Below, piece after piece: positions 37,131-49,644 of a DNA stretch of 64,000 nt. The DNA is taken from contig NC_052475.1 of NCBI RefSeq assembly GCF_009730915.1, positions 1,116,001-1,180,000 of the forward strand, in the 5' to 3' direction. This DNA is from Dioscorea cayenensis subsp. rotundata. Its lineage: Eukaryota; Streptophyta; Magnoliopsida; Dioscoreales; Dioscoreaceae. Made by a program: the position numbers and the translations under genes. Within the stretch, counting starts at the first letter, position 1, and each line of letters starts with the position of its first letter. A model generated the notes under the pieces. That model had not been told where the DNA came from, ran no database searches, and saw only the letters and a list, made by a program, of their open reading frames with translations.

Positions 37131-39647
37131 ACCCTTTTATAGATATTGGCATGCTTCTAATTCAATAGTTTCAAGCTTTTAGCTTTGCCATCACTTGTGT
37201 TATCAACAATATCAACTGCATGTACATTATTTTCCTTAAATTCGGTATTCTTGACTTTGGTATCTGGACTTCTCAAACCAAACATTGCTTTGTTTTGATT
37301 ATTCACTAATTGTTTAATTTAAAAATTAGTACTCTGTCCACAATATTAACTTTATGTAACAACTACTTGTTAAACCATCTCCATAGCATATATTTTTTTT
37401 TTCATATCATATAATCCTTAAAGTTACGTCTGTGGCATTGTTGGCAAATGCAATCACATCAACAACCCTCTAAGTCACTATCTAATCCTAGATAACATGA
37501 GTATACACTACATAATAATTTTAACATTGTTATTTGCTTCGAGGTGAAAAATGACCAAAAGTATTGCTCACAAAAGGCATAAATCAAGAGTAACACACTC
37601 TCATAATTAATCTTCTTTTTAGGTTTTTGTATATGTTTCTTGTTTGTCTTGAATAAAAGTGTTTTCTTTTTCACACATATACACAACCTTCACTTTAAAC
37701 TAAAGTTGCACATTAACACAACCATTTGCAAAACCTTATGAAGGATCTCAGTTGTCTTCTTGTACTTGATAACATTAGGAGAGAAAAGATCTAACTCCTC
37801 CTAATGAAGATGGGATTCAAGAAAATGGGCCCTTGGACTTGGAGATCACTTCACTTGCATGCATGTGCCAAGTGGACTAATCATGCGAACGAGGGTAAAA
37901 CAGATGCAACATGCTATATATTAAAGGGCTTGGTTGTTGCTCATAATGACATGGACATAGAAGACTTGTGCGAGATTAATGGCTTTATTAGTTAACAAAA
38001 TTTTGCTTTAATATATTGGGTCTCATAAAGCCTTACCTTTGTCTATATGTGAGCAACTTCCCGGAGGCCTTAGCTGAAATTGATGCATAAAAGATTATCT
38101 TAAGTGAGATGGTTGGCATACACAACAAGCCCAAGAAGATCTACTTTTGACACTATGTTTTTTGTTTTTGTTTTTTTAAATTGACAAGTGACAAAACAAA
38201 AGACAAATAAGTACGGAGGTGCACCAGTTACACTGACTTGACTGACCCCCTAAGGATAAACCCCATCCATACAATCTTGGAGGAAAAAATGAAAGTTATT
38301 CTTCACACAAAACTCTCATAGAGGACCCAAAAAATAAATTGTAATATGAGAGGCTCTCAATCACAAGCACTGATAGTTACCAATGGGTTAACCTGCGTTT
38401 TCAAAAACCTTTGACACCAATTTTCTTTAAGAGTAAGATTATGTACTTTTGGATTATATAGCATTATTTTTATTTGTCATTTAATTTCTTTTTTGTATGC
38501 TTTTTATTTATGGAAACTAAGATTAGTTTGGCTATGAAGTTTGTTGATCTGCCTTTTTGTTTTAAACTTTTTTAAGTAAATTTCCAATGTTATATGTCTT
38601 TTTTAATGGTTCTTTGTTTATTATTAATTAAGTGATCAGTTTTTTAGTCATTAAAGTTGAAACCGTATGCCTATATAAAGGCTCTCAAACCCACATTGTA
38701 AGACAATTACAAATTTTGATGATATTTTCTTATGAGAATTTTTTCCAACCACTCTTCATTTAACTTTTTTGAATAATCAAGTGTAATAGCTCATGAAGCT
38801 CAAAACACAACAATATGATATTATCAATTATTGTTTCTCATAAAGAACTCATGATCACTAATCCTTTTGTTTGATATTATTGATTCATGTTATTTTATAA
38901 ACAAACTGGGCAATGATCCTCTTTGTTTAAACCTAACCTTGGTAATCTGGGATTTGGTTCAACTTTGATTCTCATTTTTTACAATTCCTTGTGAGGTTGT
39001 CATCATCTTCTTTTGCACCTCATCGTCTAACATCTCACATCAGAGATTTAAACCCTAATTACAGTATTATAAAAAGCTGAATATACTCCTCCACACTCAT
39101 ACAACGATATACATACAAAATATACTGGTAAATTTTTTGATAAGGCATCAAACTATGATACTTTTTCATTTTGGAGTTCATATGATTATTCAATTTCAAT
39201 TTTGATAGATTTCGGGCTATTTTTTGATAATGTAATGTCAGAAATTCTTTATTAACAGGTGAGTTAGAATTATCAGCTAAATAGACAAAGTGTCATATAT
39301 ATGATGATAGATAATTTTGGGCATATACATCATTAAAAATTGGCTAGAATCTCTCAAATGATCACTCGATGAAACAAATTTGAAGTTGGATAACCATTTT
39401 GATTCAAATGGATGTTTGGACCCCAACTGAAAAAATAACATAGTTTGGTGTCATATCAAAAAATTTACCTCAAAATATACACAAACAAACTTTCATGTTA
39501 CTAAAACATAGGATATAATTTTAATAACAATATTATTTTATATACAAAACAATCTAAATAATAACAACACCATAATAAAAAAATATTTAATATAATAAGA
39601 TATTAAACATAAATTTACAAAATATATCTAAATACAAAGCATATATT

Positions 39648-40491
39648 GACGGTGGATTGCGTAGTTCACTGGGTTCTGGAAAAAAATGGGAAGTTCACTG
39701 TCAAATCCTTTTATAAATTCCTTATTGACGGTGGATTGCGTAGTCCACTCTACTCGCATTTCTGGAAAACTCATAGTCCTAGCAAAATAACTCTTTTCTG
39801 CTGACTTCCTGGAGAGAATAAAATTCTCACTCTTACAAATCTTTTCAAAAGAAGGTGCAACTTTCAAAACACCTCTGATACTTGTGTTTTATGCCACAAT
39901 GCCTCAGAGGACCGTGATCATCTTTTTCTTAATTGCACATTCTCAAACCGAATCTGGGCATTTTTTCTTCAACTCTTTGACCCAATCTTCCCTCCACAAT
40001 CTATCCCCTCGCTCTGAACTACCTGGTTACCATCCATTAATCTTCAACTCTGATGTATCTGGGATTTCATCTTCCAAGCGATCTTATGGAATATCTGGAT
40101 TGAACGGAATACCGGTATTTTTCAACTTAATGCTTTACCGTTCTACACTATTATTTTTAAATCTGCTAACATGCTGCTCTCTTGGTTTTCTTTAGCTTCT
40201 GACCGTAACCAGCAATCTCCTTAGTGCCAGAGTCTCCCCTCATTCTGGCGATCAAGATCCAGATGTAGCACAGGAGTAGTCCCTACACATGTCTGACTGG
40301 ACAGGCCTAATGATCCAGACGGTGTTTTCGTCTGTCCAGCTTTTATCTTTGGCTTTTTCTCGTTTTCTCGTATGTTGTTGTTATGTTAGTACTTGGTTTT
40401 TGTCCTCACCTCCCGGTGAGAAGATCGTCTCATCGTATCCTTTTGCTATTTCAATAAAAGTTCGTGGTTTATCCACATTTTTTTCAAAAAG
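39648..40491 (+). mobile_element. 5'-truncated L1-type LINE, 3' end only
   Basis: Carries the zinc-binding C-terminal domain of the LINE reverse transcriptase protein (zf-RVT): KFTVKSFYKFL, HFWKTHSPSKITLFC, then CVLCHNASEDRDHLFLNC. The expected Trp after LFC is a stop codon and further breaks follow, so it is dead. The 3' end is GTGGTTTATCCACATTTTTT and CAAAAA. A 10-base target duplication, AGCATATATT, flanks it (39638-39647 and 40492-40501), so both ends are certain. The first 25 bases are a near-copy of sequence 78 bases further in. Confidence 0.9.
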
Positions 40492-40501
40492 AGCATATAT
40501 T

Positions 40502-41607
40502 CTAAAACCAACCAAACATGATGTGTTTGACTTAGCAACTATTGGAAAAAAGTGTTGACGCCCCATAGGGTATAATAATTGGAAGATGGATGAAGAAATT
40601 TGGATAATGAGACCTTTTGTATACTCCACATCACAATAAATAAATAAATAAATAAATAAGAAAATAATTATATGAATAAAAAAATCTCCTAGATATCAGA
40701 TAAAACATATATCCACAAAAATAAATAAATAATTAGAGGTTAGAATATATATATATATATATTACATAACAAATGTCAAAATTTACAAATTTTAAAAAAA
40801 GATTTTTATGAAACTACAGATAAAGTCTACGTCATGGATGCTACATGAAAATATAAAAGTTAATACCTTAATACATATGTGCTTTTATCATGTATAAATT
40901 AAGGTTCAAACATATTTTTTTTTATAAAAATATAAATATATTATGTAAAAACCGTATTAAAAAAACTTAAAAGGGTGGTAGGTAAAAGTATTGTTTATTG
41001 AGAAATGTTGTTAGCATTTTAAATAATATTATTTGATTATAACACATTGTAAAGGTGTTAGTTGATTTAGCCAATTAAGTTGGACTTTGAGAGACATGCA
41101 TGGGTCAAGGTGTGAGTTGATTTAATCAAGTTGGATTTTGAGAGACATGCATGGGTCAAGGTCCAGTCTTTTGTAAAACGTTTAAGACCATATCAAAGGA
41201 TGCTCAAATGTACTTATGACAATCAAGACAATGAATTTAATTCATGCAATAAAATTAATAATAAAAGGCTTGGTCTAGTCCGTGTCTAACTTTTCCAGGT
41301 TCTTTCACATCATCACTTTTTTTATTTTTTTTATATGTCTCATTAAGTGATCTTTCTTCTCCCATCTCAATCAGTCTCACCTACTTTTCTTACTAATTTT
41401 CATAACAATAAGGTTAAAGTTAATTTTTTGTGACAATTAAATTTAATCTCTATATGGTATAGATGGGTGTATGTTTATCATCTGATTTTGATAATTTACA
41501 ATTTTAGCAATTCTTTTTTAATTAAACTCTTAAACATGTAGACTACCATGACATACTGCTAGTTTTATAGAATTTAGTTCGGATATTATGTATAATAGCA
41601 AAATTTT
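40502..41607. other. AT-rich intergenic
   Basis: No gene. Contains (AATA)n at about 40633-40661, (TA)n at about 40748-40761, and a 55/50-base tandem duplication (41052-41156). Confidence 0.4.
41052..41156 (+). repeat. Two-unit tandem duplication
   Basis: AAGGTGTTAGTTGATTTAGC starts unit 1 (41052) and AAGGTGTGAGTTGATTTAAT starts unit 2 (41107). Both end in GAGAGACATGCATGGGTC. Unit 2 lacks five bases. Confidence 0.85.
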
Positions 41608-41622
41608 TGTCTTCTTGTCTTT

Positions 41623-41790
41623 TTTTTTAGAAAGGCGACAAGCACTAGAACCCCAGAGTATGGGGAGCAAGATTCAATGCCGACCCACGTGCCCTCATCT
41701 TGAGTAGAACATGAGATTCGATCCCGGATCCTCTCCGAAATGAACGCCCTACGTAAGAGACCCGATACCAATTGACCTAAAGGTCGTTGG
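41623..41790 (-). mobile_element. tRNA-derived SINE, second copy
   Basis: On the minus strand it has an A box TAGGTCAATTGG, then ATCGGGTCTCTTACGTAGGG and a B-box-like GGATCGAATCTC, ending CTTGTCGCCTTTCT and A's. The tail resembles that of the 33.1-kb copy. Target duplication TGTCTTCTTGTCTTT (41608-41622) and TGTCTTCTTGCCTTT (41791-41805), one mismatch. Confidence 0.82.
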
Positions 41791-41931
41791 TGTCTTCTTG
41801 CCTTTTCAAGAATGTATATTTTTTGTATTTTAAAAACATATTGATCTAATAAAATAAACCTCATTATTATTATTTTTTATTTTATTTTTTGAAAGTATTT
41901 TGCTCCCAAAGCACATGTTGGATAGCTTTTG

Positions 41932-41933
<2 letters not shown>

Positions 41934-41967
<34 letters not shown>

Positions 41968-42165
41968 ATTTTTTTACAAATAGACAATAAATACCTTATT
42001 TCAAAGAAGTCGGATATGCACAGATGTTTTCCCAACTTCCTTATTTCAAGGAAGTCGGGATATACACAGATGTAAACATCTATGCATTCATTTTAAATGA
42101 GTTTTCAGATTCGATTTTAGTTCTTCTTAAAATGAACACCCTACAAAAAAAATCTGATGCTAATA
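41934..42165 (-). mobile_element. tRNA-derived SINE with 33-base poly(A) tail
   Basis: Minus strand. The head is near 42165 (GCATCAGATT, GTAGGGTGTTCATTTT) with a degenerate B box (AATCGAATCTGA). The 3' end is TTGTCTATTTGTAAAAAAA as in the 33.1-kb copy, followed by an uninterrupted run of about 33 A (T on the plus strand, 41934-41966). The body is diverged, yet the tail is long and pure. Confidence 0.65.
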
Positions 42166-42543
42166 AAGACAAAGAAAACTTTTATAATTTCTTATAATTA
42201 CAAAAAAAAACCCACCCAACAATATAAAACTGTAATTTATAATCACAACACAATCTTTTACCAGACCTAACAAAAAATAAAAATAAAAAAAATAAAAATA
42301 AAAAAATAGATTCCAGTCAATTCAGTTTATTAATTAGTTGGTTGCTCAACATAAAACACTGTGCCACCTCAAAAATCAGATCAGAGCCCCACTGCAATTA
42401 AGCACAATTATAGCACTATTAACAAATTCATTATAAAACGTTAAAACACATTCACCACAAAACAAGGTCATGTAACAATAGCACTAGCTTAATTATCTAT
42501 ATATTTAAACATAGAACACAAACATATGGCCACCATTACATCA

Positions 42544-42583
<40 letters not shown>

Positions 42584-42740
42584 ACAAACTAAACACATAC
42601 TTAAGCTTATTAAGACCATAAAACATAAACATAAGCCTTAATCATATACATAACACACTAAAGAGAACATCATGTTATTTATATATATATATATAAAGAT
42701 GACACTTCTAAACAGTAGTGCAAGCTCAAGCCCATAACCT
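42166..42740. other. AT-rich intergenic with (CT)n(AT)n
   Basis: A CT run passes into an AT run at about 42544-42582. The right part is probably the 3' UTR of the Ole e 1-like gene. Confidence 0.4.
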
Positions 42741-43584
42741 TTATGGAATTCCAATGATGGGCAAGAAATGGCAGAAGTAACAAGGTGGAGGAAGTCCCCA
42801 TGGATAAGGCTGAGGGATGTTCTCAGGTGTTGAAGGTGATGATGATGATGATCTATCATGATCATCAAGTTTCTCATACATGGTAGGCGCATGAACTGTT
42901 CTTGATGGGCATGAAGTAGTGAAGAAGTTGAGAGGAGTGGTTAAGACAAAAGAATTTGATGTTGATCCTTGAGGTTTCACAAGTTTAGAAACCATGTCTT
43001 TTCTGTAGGCACAGAGCTGAACTTTGCCTCCAAGGAGAGTAGCAATACATTTAGCTGATGAAGATGAAGATGAAGATGAAGATGAAGGGAGTTTAACTTC
43101 AAATTCACCCTTCTTGTTGGTTAGAGTTGATACTACTTGGCTAGTATGGCTGCAACTCACTGCCACCTTCACACCTGAAAATTGTTTATTTTTTTGTGTT
43201 AGTAGAGCAGCATAAAAGGGTTGAGATTAAAGACCTGTTTTTAGAGGAAAAAAAAGAACATATTTTATAAACAATAATGTCCCTTGAAATGATCACTTGG
43301 TTTGAGCATTATATGAAACACCATTTAGCAGTGAAATGCTAACAGAAAACTATGTTTTTAAAAGAAAATATATAAATAAGTCAATCCAAAAAGAATGGAG
43401 AACAACCTGAGAAGTCTTGGAGAGAAGTGCAATCAAGACAAGAAACTGAGCCTTTCAAGAGTAGAGCAGCAGCGGCGGTGGCGGTGGTGGTGACGGTGGT
43501 GCATGTTGAAAGGTTTGCATGGGCAATGAGGAAGATGAGGAGAAGAAAGTGAAGAGGTTTTGTTACTAGAAAAGGAAGAGCCAT
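42741..43584 (-). CDS. Secreted Pollen Ole e 1 / extensin-family protein
   Basis: Two exons, 43407-43584 and 42741-43174, give 203 residues (donor TCAG|GTTGTT, acceptor TTTTCAG|GTG). A signal peptide is clear: LHFLLLIFLIAHANLSTC, about residues 11-28. The mature protein starts the Ole e 1 fold with LLKGSVSCLDC, then GVKVAVSCS, TNKKGEFEVKLP and CIATLLGGKVQLCAYRK. The conserved Cys spacing of the family is kept. A ten-residue Ser run (from a TCA/TCT microsatellite) interrupts the middle, and the tail is rich in Pro and Ser (PQPYPWGLPPP). Related proteins act in the cell wall. A TATA-like CTATATGAA lies about 70 bases upstream on the minus strand. Confidence 0.87.
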
Positions 43585-46500
43585 GGAGACAGAATTTGCA
43601 ATGTTTGTTTGGTTGAGTGTGAGATCAGAGTGAGGCCTCTAGGACCATTCATATAGTGGAAGATGGGGCACTGGTTTATTCAATGAGAGGGTGGTTGAGG
43701 TCATAAAAGTGGATCAATGAACAATGGTGACTAGAGTTTGGTTCACTTTAATGTTTTTTTTTTTCAATTTTTTATTTAACCATGTTCATCCACATATTTC
43801 AGAAGACAAAAGCTTTTCTCTATCTGTTTAGGATGCATATATGTTTTAGGGAATAAAACTTTGCTCTCTAAAAGTAAAAGTTCTGTTTTATAAAAATCTA
43901 CTCATATGTCACATAAAAAAAGCATATCATTCTAATCTTAGCAACGCTTCTTTTTCAGAAAACTATATTTTTTTGGGACTAATTGTGGTCCTGGTATTAT
44001 ACACACCTAATAAGAAGGTTCTACAAGTGACACTGTTTGAATAATGACTCATCACTGGCAGTGGCACTCAATGGGGAGCAAAGAGCATTTAAATCTACAA
44101 CTACTCCATGGTTGTGGTTGTGAGATTTTCATGATTCAAGTGAAGCCTAATTTATAAGGTCTTTTGATTGTAGTTATATAGACTTGCCTTGAAGATAGGG
44201 GGATATATAGATGCCATGGTGAAACAAGTAGTTGGGGAGCATCAATGAAGAATAAATCCAAAGATGTAGCATTCTATTGATCAAATGGAATAAGATGCGT
44301 AAAAAAAAAAAAAAATACCTGTTTCTTTTTTTCCCTTCAATCAAAATGAGAGCCACTTGTTCTTACAGCAATGAATGGCTTATGCATCTAAAGTCAATGA
44401 ACAGCCTGGACAATAAAAATGCAATGGCATAGTCAGGAGCACTGCTGATAAAAAATTAAATAAAATAATCATTCACTGAACTTTTGATGAAACTAAGCTA
44501 AAAGTTCACAGCAAAATATGAGGTACCAGAAACATTGCCAAACCATAGAAAATAAAACAGGCAAATAGAGGTACAAAATTTCAGATTGCAATTTTAATGC
44601 GACAACAGACAATTCGGTTGAGAAAATTTGATATAGAGGTACAAAATTTCACGCAGCTTAAATTTTTTACCAACCAGTTCTGGGGACAGCATCAACTCGA
44701 GTCGCAGAAAATAGCGAGAATTGCAGGTCCATAGCAGAAAGCCAATCCTAGTTATTGTACAACTGATGAAGTCTCTGTTATCATCATAGTTCTGTTCTCC
44801 GGATGACAGTACCATCAATGTCCAACTGACAACAAGTAAATCTGGATGTATAAAAGAGTTCAAATTGCAAATAGAAGAACATTTTACCTCCCTAAAAACC
44901 AGGGATAGTAGAATATCATATCATGATTTATCCATCAAAATGCACATACATCTAGCAAATAATGACTTAAGTCATACTCGAACATAGAGGCACCATCAGC
45001 ATCTTTTCATACAAAAGCACTACTGAAAGATTTGACTCTACCTTTTCTACCCAGGCAGGATACAATCAGGAGCAAGACAATTATAATCGCAGTTAAACAT
45101 TTGTTTGTTTATTTATTTATTTATTTTGTGTAATAAAAATTCATCAAACCCTGTGAACAAGGACAAGGATATGAACCAAATATCAAAAGAAAGCAGACAC
45201 AGACACAGTTCATGAAGACAAAAGGCAAGATGTATGTCCAGAAACAAATGATCAAAGAAAGAAATTTCAAAGCAAATAATTCATAACAATTAGGGTATGT
45301 TCATACTTTGTACTGAAGGAAAATAGGTGTAAAGAAACCAAGAAGAAAATGTTTTCTTCTGTATTCCATTGATTGAAAAAAAAAGATGGACAAGTGAAGG
45401 GAAAATAAACACAGATTGAGGTTTATTATTATTGTTGTCGTCGTTGTAATTTCTTTGATCATTTTCCTTTCTTTCCTTTTTGTTTCTACCATCTATTTTA
45501 CTCAAATCTGAAAACGCAATTAATACATTAAGTGAAAGAAAAGATAATTTGAATATTCACATTAAGAAGAAATACTGCAAACAACAATAGCACTAAAGTT
45601 GCTCATACTTTCTTTTCCAAATAAAGTACTGTGCCATGATAGTTATTTGATAGAATTTGCACCAGAACACAGAAGAATCACAGAGGTGCTCATTACATTA
45701 AGTGTTTAATTGACCCTACCAAATGAACCTTAGAATAATAATAATTTGGTTAGGCCATCTTGTTTTTAAGATTTCATTTGTCTTGCTCCAACCAGGTTGC
45801 AATCCTCATTATTTAAAAGAAGAACAAACTTGAAGCACAATATCAGTTATACACACAAAAAAGCAGACTCCGGTCAAAAGTGAGTACAGAAATATTAAAA
45901 AGTTTTACTTTCTTAAACTTTTTGACTCAAGTGGTAACATTCAAGGAAAAGTGATTACTGAATATGCTCAGGTGAGTATTTGTTGACCTCACACATCTCT
46001 TTCCAAGAGTCATTATTAACTTGGTCATAAAATAATCATCCAATTATAAGTCACAGATGTTTAAAAATTCCACATCAATAATAGACAAAATCATCTGAAT
46101 TGTATGCATACAGTGAAGATAGTGTAGTGTAAAAATGTCAGAAATGGGGCAATCGACAGAAACAACACATTTCCAGGATGAGTTCTTTCTACAAAAAATT
46201 AGTTAGAAATCAAACCAGGCCTCAATATTTACAGCACGACCTTAACTTGCATGGGCCACTATCAAGTACCCTACGAATCTACAATACTCAAAATTCACAG
46301 CCAAAATGAGATGAGACCCAAACATGATTCACGCAACATTGCATATAACATGATTGCCAAAATCACAAGTAAACTGGCTGAAGAAATAAGCAAGAGACAA
46401 CCGATCGAGATATACAAGTCAAATAGTAATCCAAACATGAAGTGAATATCTACGTTTGACAGGTCAGACATTTGTCTATCAAAATTATATCCACAAAACA

Positions 46501-47094
46501 CATGCAATTCACAGAACAAAAGTGAAATGGAGAGCATCAACACCCAATTCAAGTCTCATTTTGTTATGCCTATGGAATACAGCCTGATAAGTACACAAGT
46601 TGGTACAACAAAATATTTTTAAAACTACAACTAAACAATATATTAATCACCTGACTACTCCATTGTAAGAACTGAAGTCAAGATCAGCAAATCAAACTAC
46701 ATTTGTTAGCTATGTGAAGAATGGGCAGCCTTAGAAGCATTTTCGGTGCAGTAATGAGACTTCATCCAAAGTTTCTGAAGATTCATGAAAAAGAAGAACA
46801 TACCAAGCAATTAACAGTTTAAACAATTTTCACATTATGACAATTGGATGATACAATACTCATTCCAACAAAAAAAGAAAAAAGAAAAGAAAACAACAAT
46901 AACAACAACAAAAAGCCATAGTTTTTCAAACAAAATCATAACATATAGGAAAATTAATCAAGAAGATATTTGCTTATTTATTATAACCCGACCACGGAAA
47001 CATTTCTATTTATGTTTCCACTAATCCGTACACTTAAAAAAGACCAAAAATTTCCGACGGAAAAGGAAGCGATTTTCACCGAAGAAAGATGGGA
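43585..47094. other. Intergenic, no gene seen
   Basis: About 3.5 kb. The left end is the promoter of the Ole e 1-like gene. The right end probably includes the 3' UTR of the S40 gene. Between them I see no family match and no element with ends; short open frames are AT-rich noise. A GTTGTCGTCGTTGT microsatellite-like patch lies near 45434-45447. Confidence 0.4.
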
Positions 47095-47796
47095 TTAATC
47101 AACGAAACCTGTCTTGCGCCACACAGCGTTCCTCACGCGGCGCAGGTCGCTTCCCTTGAGTGTCCTCCCTACACCCTCCAGCACCGAGAATGTCGTCATC
47201 GGGGACTCCACGCCAGACCTCCTCGCAATGATCTCGTGTGGCGGAAGCATCTCATCGTCATCTCCATCCACTACATCACCAGCATCTGCTCCCCTGCCGT
47301 TCGCCTCCGGCCTGTGCTTCGCCATACTCGGAATCATCGGGATGTTCACCGGTACCGACTGGTGGAGCATATTACCATCGTTGTAATCTGGTTTAAGCTT
47401 GGGGATTGTCGGGATCATTCTAACTGAAGACATGGACGATGGTGAGGTGGACGCTGAAGAAGCAGAGATCGAAGCTTTGCGTTGAAGAAAAGGACCGACA
47501 GCGGCAGAGAGCTGCTTATTCTCCTCCTCAGCAAGAGCAACCAAGATCCCGGAGTTCCTTCCCGGTATTCGGCTGAAGGGGGACGCTCTAGGGTCCAGGG
47601 CAGACGGCATGGAGGGAGATGGGGTTCTAGGAGAACGGATCATCTCGGGGGAATCGGAGACAGTCCATAGGACTTCATCCTCGAGGAGCTCGACTCCAAG
47701 TCCGCCATTGATGGCCGGCGCAACAGGGTCCGAGCGTGAGAAGATGCTGAGAAAGCGATCCGGCTGGGGGGATCGGTGGGGACGATAGCGCTCCAT
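47095..47796 (-). CDS. S40-type senescence regulator (DUF584)
   Basis: Intronless, 233 residues. The C-terminal signature GRTLKGSDLRRVRNAVWRKT with GFVD at the end is the hallmark of the Senescence_reg/S40 family, and ELLEDEVLW near residue 35 matches its N-terminal motif. The middle is Pro/Ser-rich, with SRIPGRNSGI and IPMIPS typical of S40-like proteins, and has an acidic run (GDDDEMLPPHEI). Members are nuclear and respond to dark, ABA and senescence. The frame is open for another 336 bases upstream to 48132 but has no ATG there, so 47796 is the first possible start. Confidence 0.9.
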   Translation of the reverse strand: MERYRPHRSPQPDRFLSIFSRSDPVAPAINGGLGVELLEDEVLWTVSDSPEMIRSPRTPSPSMPSALDPRASPFSRIPGRNSGILVALAEEENKQLSAAVGPFLQRKASISASSASTSPSSMSSVRMIPTIPKLKPDYNDGNMLHQSVPVNIPMIPSMAKHRPEANGRGADAGDVVDGDDDEMLPPHEIIARRSGVESPMTTFSVLEGVGRTLKGSDLRRVRNAVWRKTGFVD

Positions 47797-47970
47797 GCTG
47801 AAGCAGAAGCAAGGTATCAGAGGATTGACACCAACCGGCGGGGATCGTCGTCGGTAGCTCCGGCGATCGCGGCCATGAGTGGAGGACCTCGGTGCCGCGA
47901 TAGTGAAGGGATTTATATAGGGGATGGTGGGGAGTGACGTGGCAGCAGGAACGGAGACGGTGACTGGTGG

Positions 47971-48016
47971 GGCCCATGGGCTTTCAGGATGAGGTCTAGC
48001 TTCTATTTGGGCCCAT
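47971..48016. promoter_or_regulatory. Site II motif cluster upstream of S40
   Basis: GGCCCATGGGCT (47971-47982) is a back-to-back pair, and TGGGCCCA (48008-48015) is palindromic, so both strands carry TGGGCY. They lie about 175-220 bases before the S40 start codon. Confidence 0.5.
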
Positions 48017-49167
48017 TTCCACTTTATACTGATTGGTTCCTTTGATTTGAGATTCGAACTCGTTGTGGATCTTGAGACAGATGTGAGGCTCCCTGACGCT
48101 GTTTCTGGGAACCGTTGGATCACTTGATCCAACGATTGACGGTTTGCGGTGACTGGATCCAGTTTGATGGCGATTGGTTCTTGTTTGTTCGGATCCGGTG
48201 ACCGTCGTGATAGCTGGTGAAGGTTCTTATCCTGTTAGTGATTAGATTATGTTGTCATCTCCCCAGTGATGTGATTTCATTATTTCATTATTTCATTATC
48301 ATACAGAAAAGTACTTCATTTTCCCAGTGACTTGAAATTATCAAATCTATAAATGTGTTTTATTACTGGTATAGTGACAGATTAAGTTAATTCTCAAAAA
48401 TACTGTTGCATTTATGAGATGAAAAGGTTATGCTAATTACTTAAAATGTTATGTATATTTGTCTATTTTACTGTCTTAATATAGCATAGCACAAGAAGAG
48501 TGTCTTATTTATCATTAGTAATCCTTTTTGTGAAGCTCTGCTAGAAGTCATTGTCATGTGTTATCCAATTCTGATGAGATAAAAATTCACATTTGGAATT
48601 GGCACTACTCCATGATTTGCTTTTGCTTTTGGGAGTGCTGAAGTGATGATGCATGGGGTTTATCAAACTAATGATGTGATCTTTAAAGCCAAACCTACTT
48701 TGATTGCTTAAACTTAGTTTCCAAATATATAAAAACAAAGCAGTACAATCAGAAAAATCACTGAAGTTTTAATTGAAAATTTTGACTGTAGTGGTGATGA
48801 AACAGAGGAGAAACTCATATGTACTCTAGCTTCTAAAAGATAGTAATGAATTTTCCATTCTTTCAATTTTTTTTTTTAAAGATTTTATCTCTACATTGTC
48901 TTGAATGAAGCCATGTAATGAAATGAACTAAGCTAAATAGACACTGAACTCATCTTTGCTTGAGTTGCTCTGTCTAGCAACATCATCTTTCCCTCTGAAG
49001 AAAAAGGGATCCTTCATCTTTACTAGAGTTGCCAAAAAACAAGAACCAATATAACTGATGTGTTTCAGTTATTGAACAAGATTTATGGTCAGTCCGTGAC
49101 CCATAGACACTAAAGATACCATTGGGGTTATTTTGTATAGTTCCTATAGAGCAAAAGTGATTAGATC

Positions 49168-49345
49168 AGTCTATGAATTTTTTTTTTTTATATTATTTAA
49201 CAAACATTTTTTAATGTTAATAGTCACAGACATACACGGCTGTGGAGCGCATTCACAAGATCAACAATATCATACCATTACTTCGCGTAGGTTTCGATTC
49301 TAAATCTACCCGAAACAAAAATTTTAAACAAGAGATTAATACCAT
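49168..49345 (-). mobile_element. Diverged SINE remnant
   Basis: On the minus strand, TCTCTTGTTT near 49336, TTCGGGTAGATTTAGAATCG and GTGAATGCG-like segments parallel the SINE head and B-box region of the other copies. It ends in an A-run at about 49168. The weakest member of the family. Confidence 0.4.
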
Positions 49346-49644
49346 TATTTTTTTGAGTTTAGTTTTAAATTTAGTACCCATTCAAAAATAATTAAATAAA
49401 TCACAATAGCAGCGGGAATCACCTGAGTATTCTGCTGCTTTAAAAAAAAAGAAAAAAAAAAAAAAGAAAAAATTGTGCTTCATCGTTGGGAATCCAACAG
49501 TCAAACATATGTTGCCTAGACCGTCAGATTCTAATCCAACGGCTGTCGGAGGACCGTAAGATCCTTGATGGTATATCCAAACTTGTATCATTTCCCTGTC
49601 CTTTTGTATCCTCTTGTCGAACAGAGCTCGTTGTCGAGATAACG

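Larger units (their letters stand above)
34945..39637. other. Long AT-rich intergenic region
   Basis: About 4.7 kb with no recognisable gene. It holds the NAC promoter, several (TA)n runs (about 36452-36469, 36780-36790), a dispersed repeat pair (separate entries), and a 63-codon plus-strand frame at 37804-37995 in a slightly more GC-rich patch with no family I recognise. Confidence 0.45.
47797..49644. other. Divergent intergenic region between S40 and ORANGE
   Basis: Holds both promoters. Near S40 there is a site II cluster (47971-48016). The 48.2-49.1 kb part has no gene. A SINE-like remnant lies at about 49168-49345. An A-rich tract sits at 49441-49471, and the last 170 bases are the ORANGE leader. 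Confidence 0.4.

Noticed and set aside
44170-46552. Several 60-90-codon frames
   Set aside because: AT-rich, no shared splice logic and no recognisable domains; treated as chance frames.
47797-48132. In-frame upstream extension of the S40 gene
   Set aside because: Open frame but no ATG, promoter-like site II motifs inside it, and the S40 family starts at the chosen Met.
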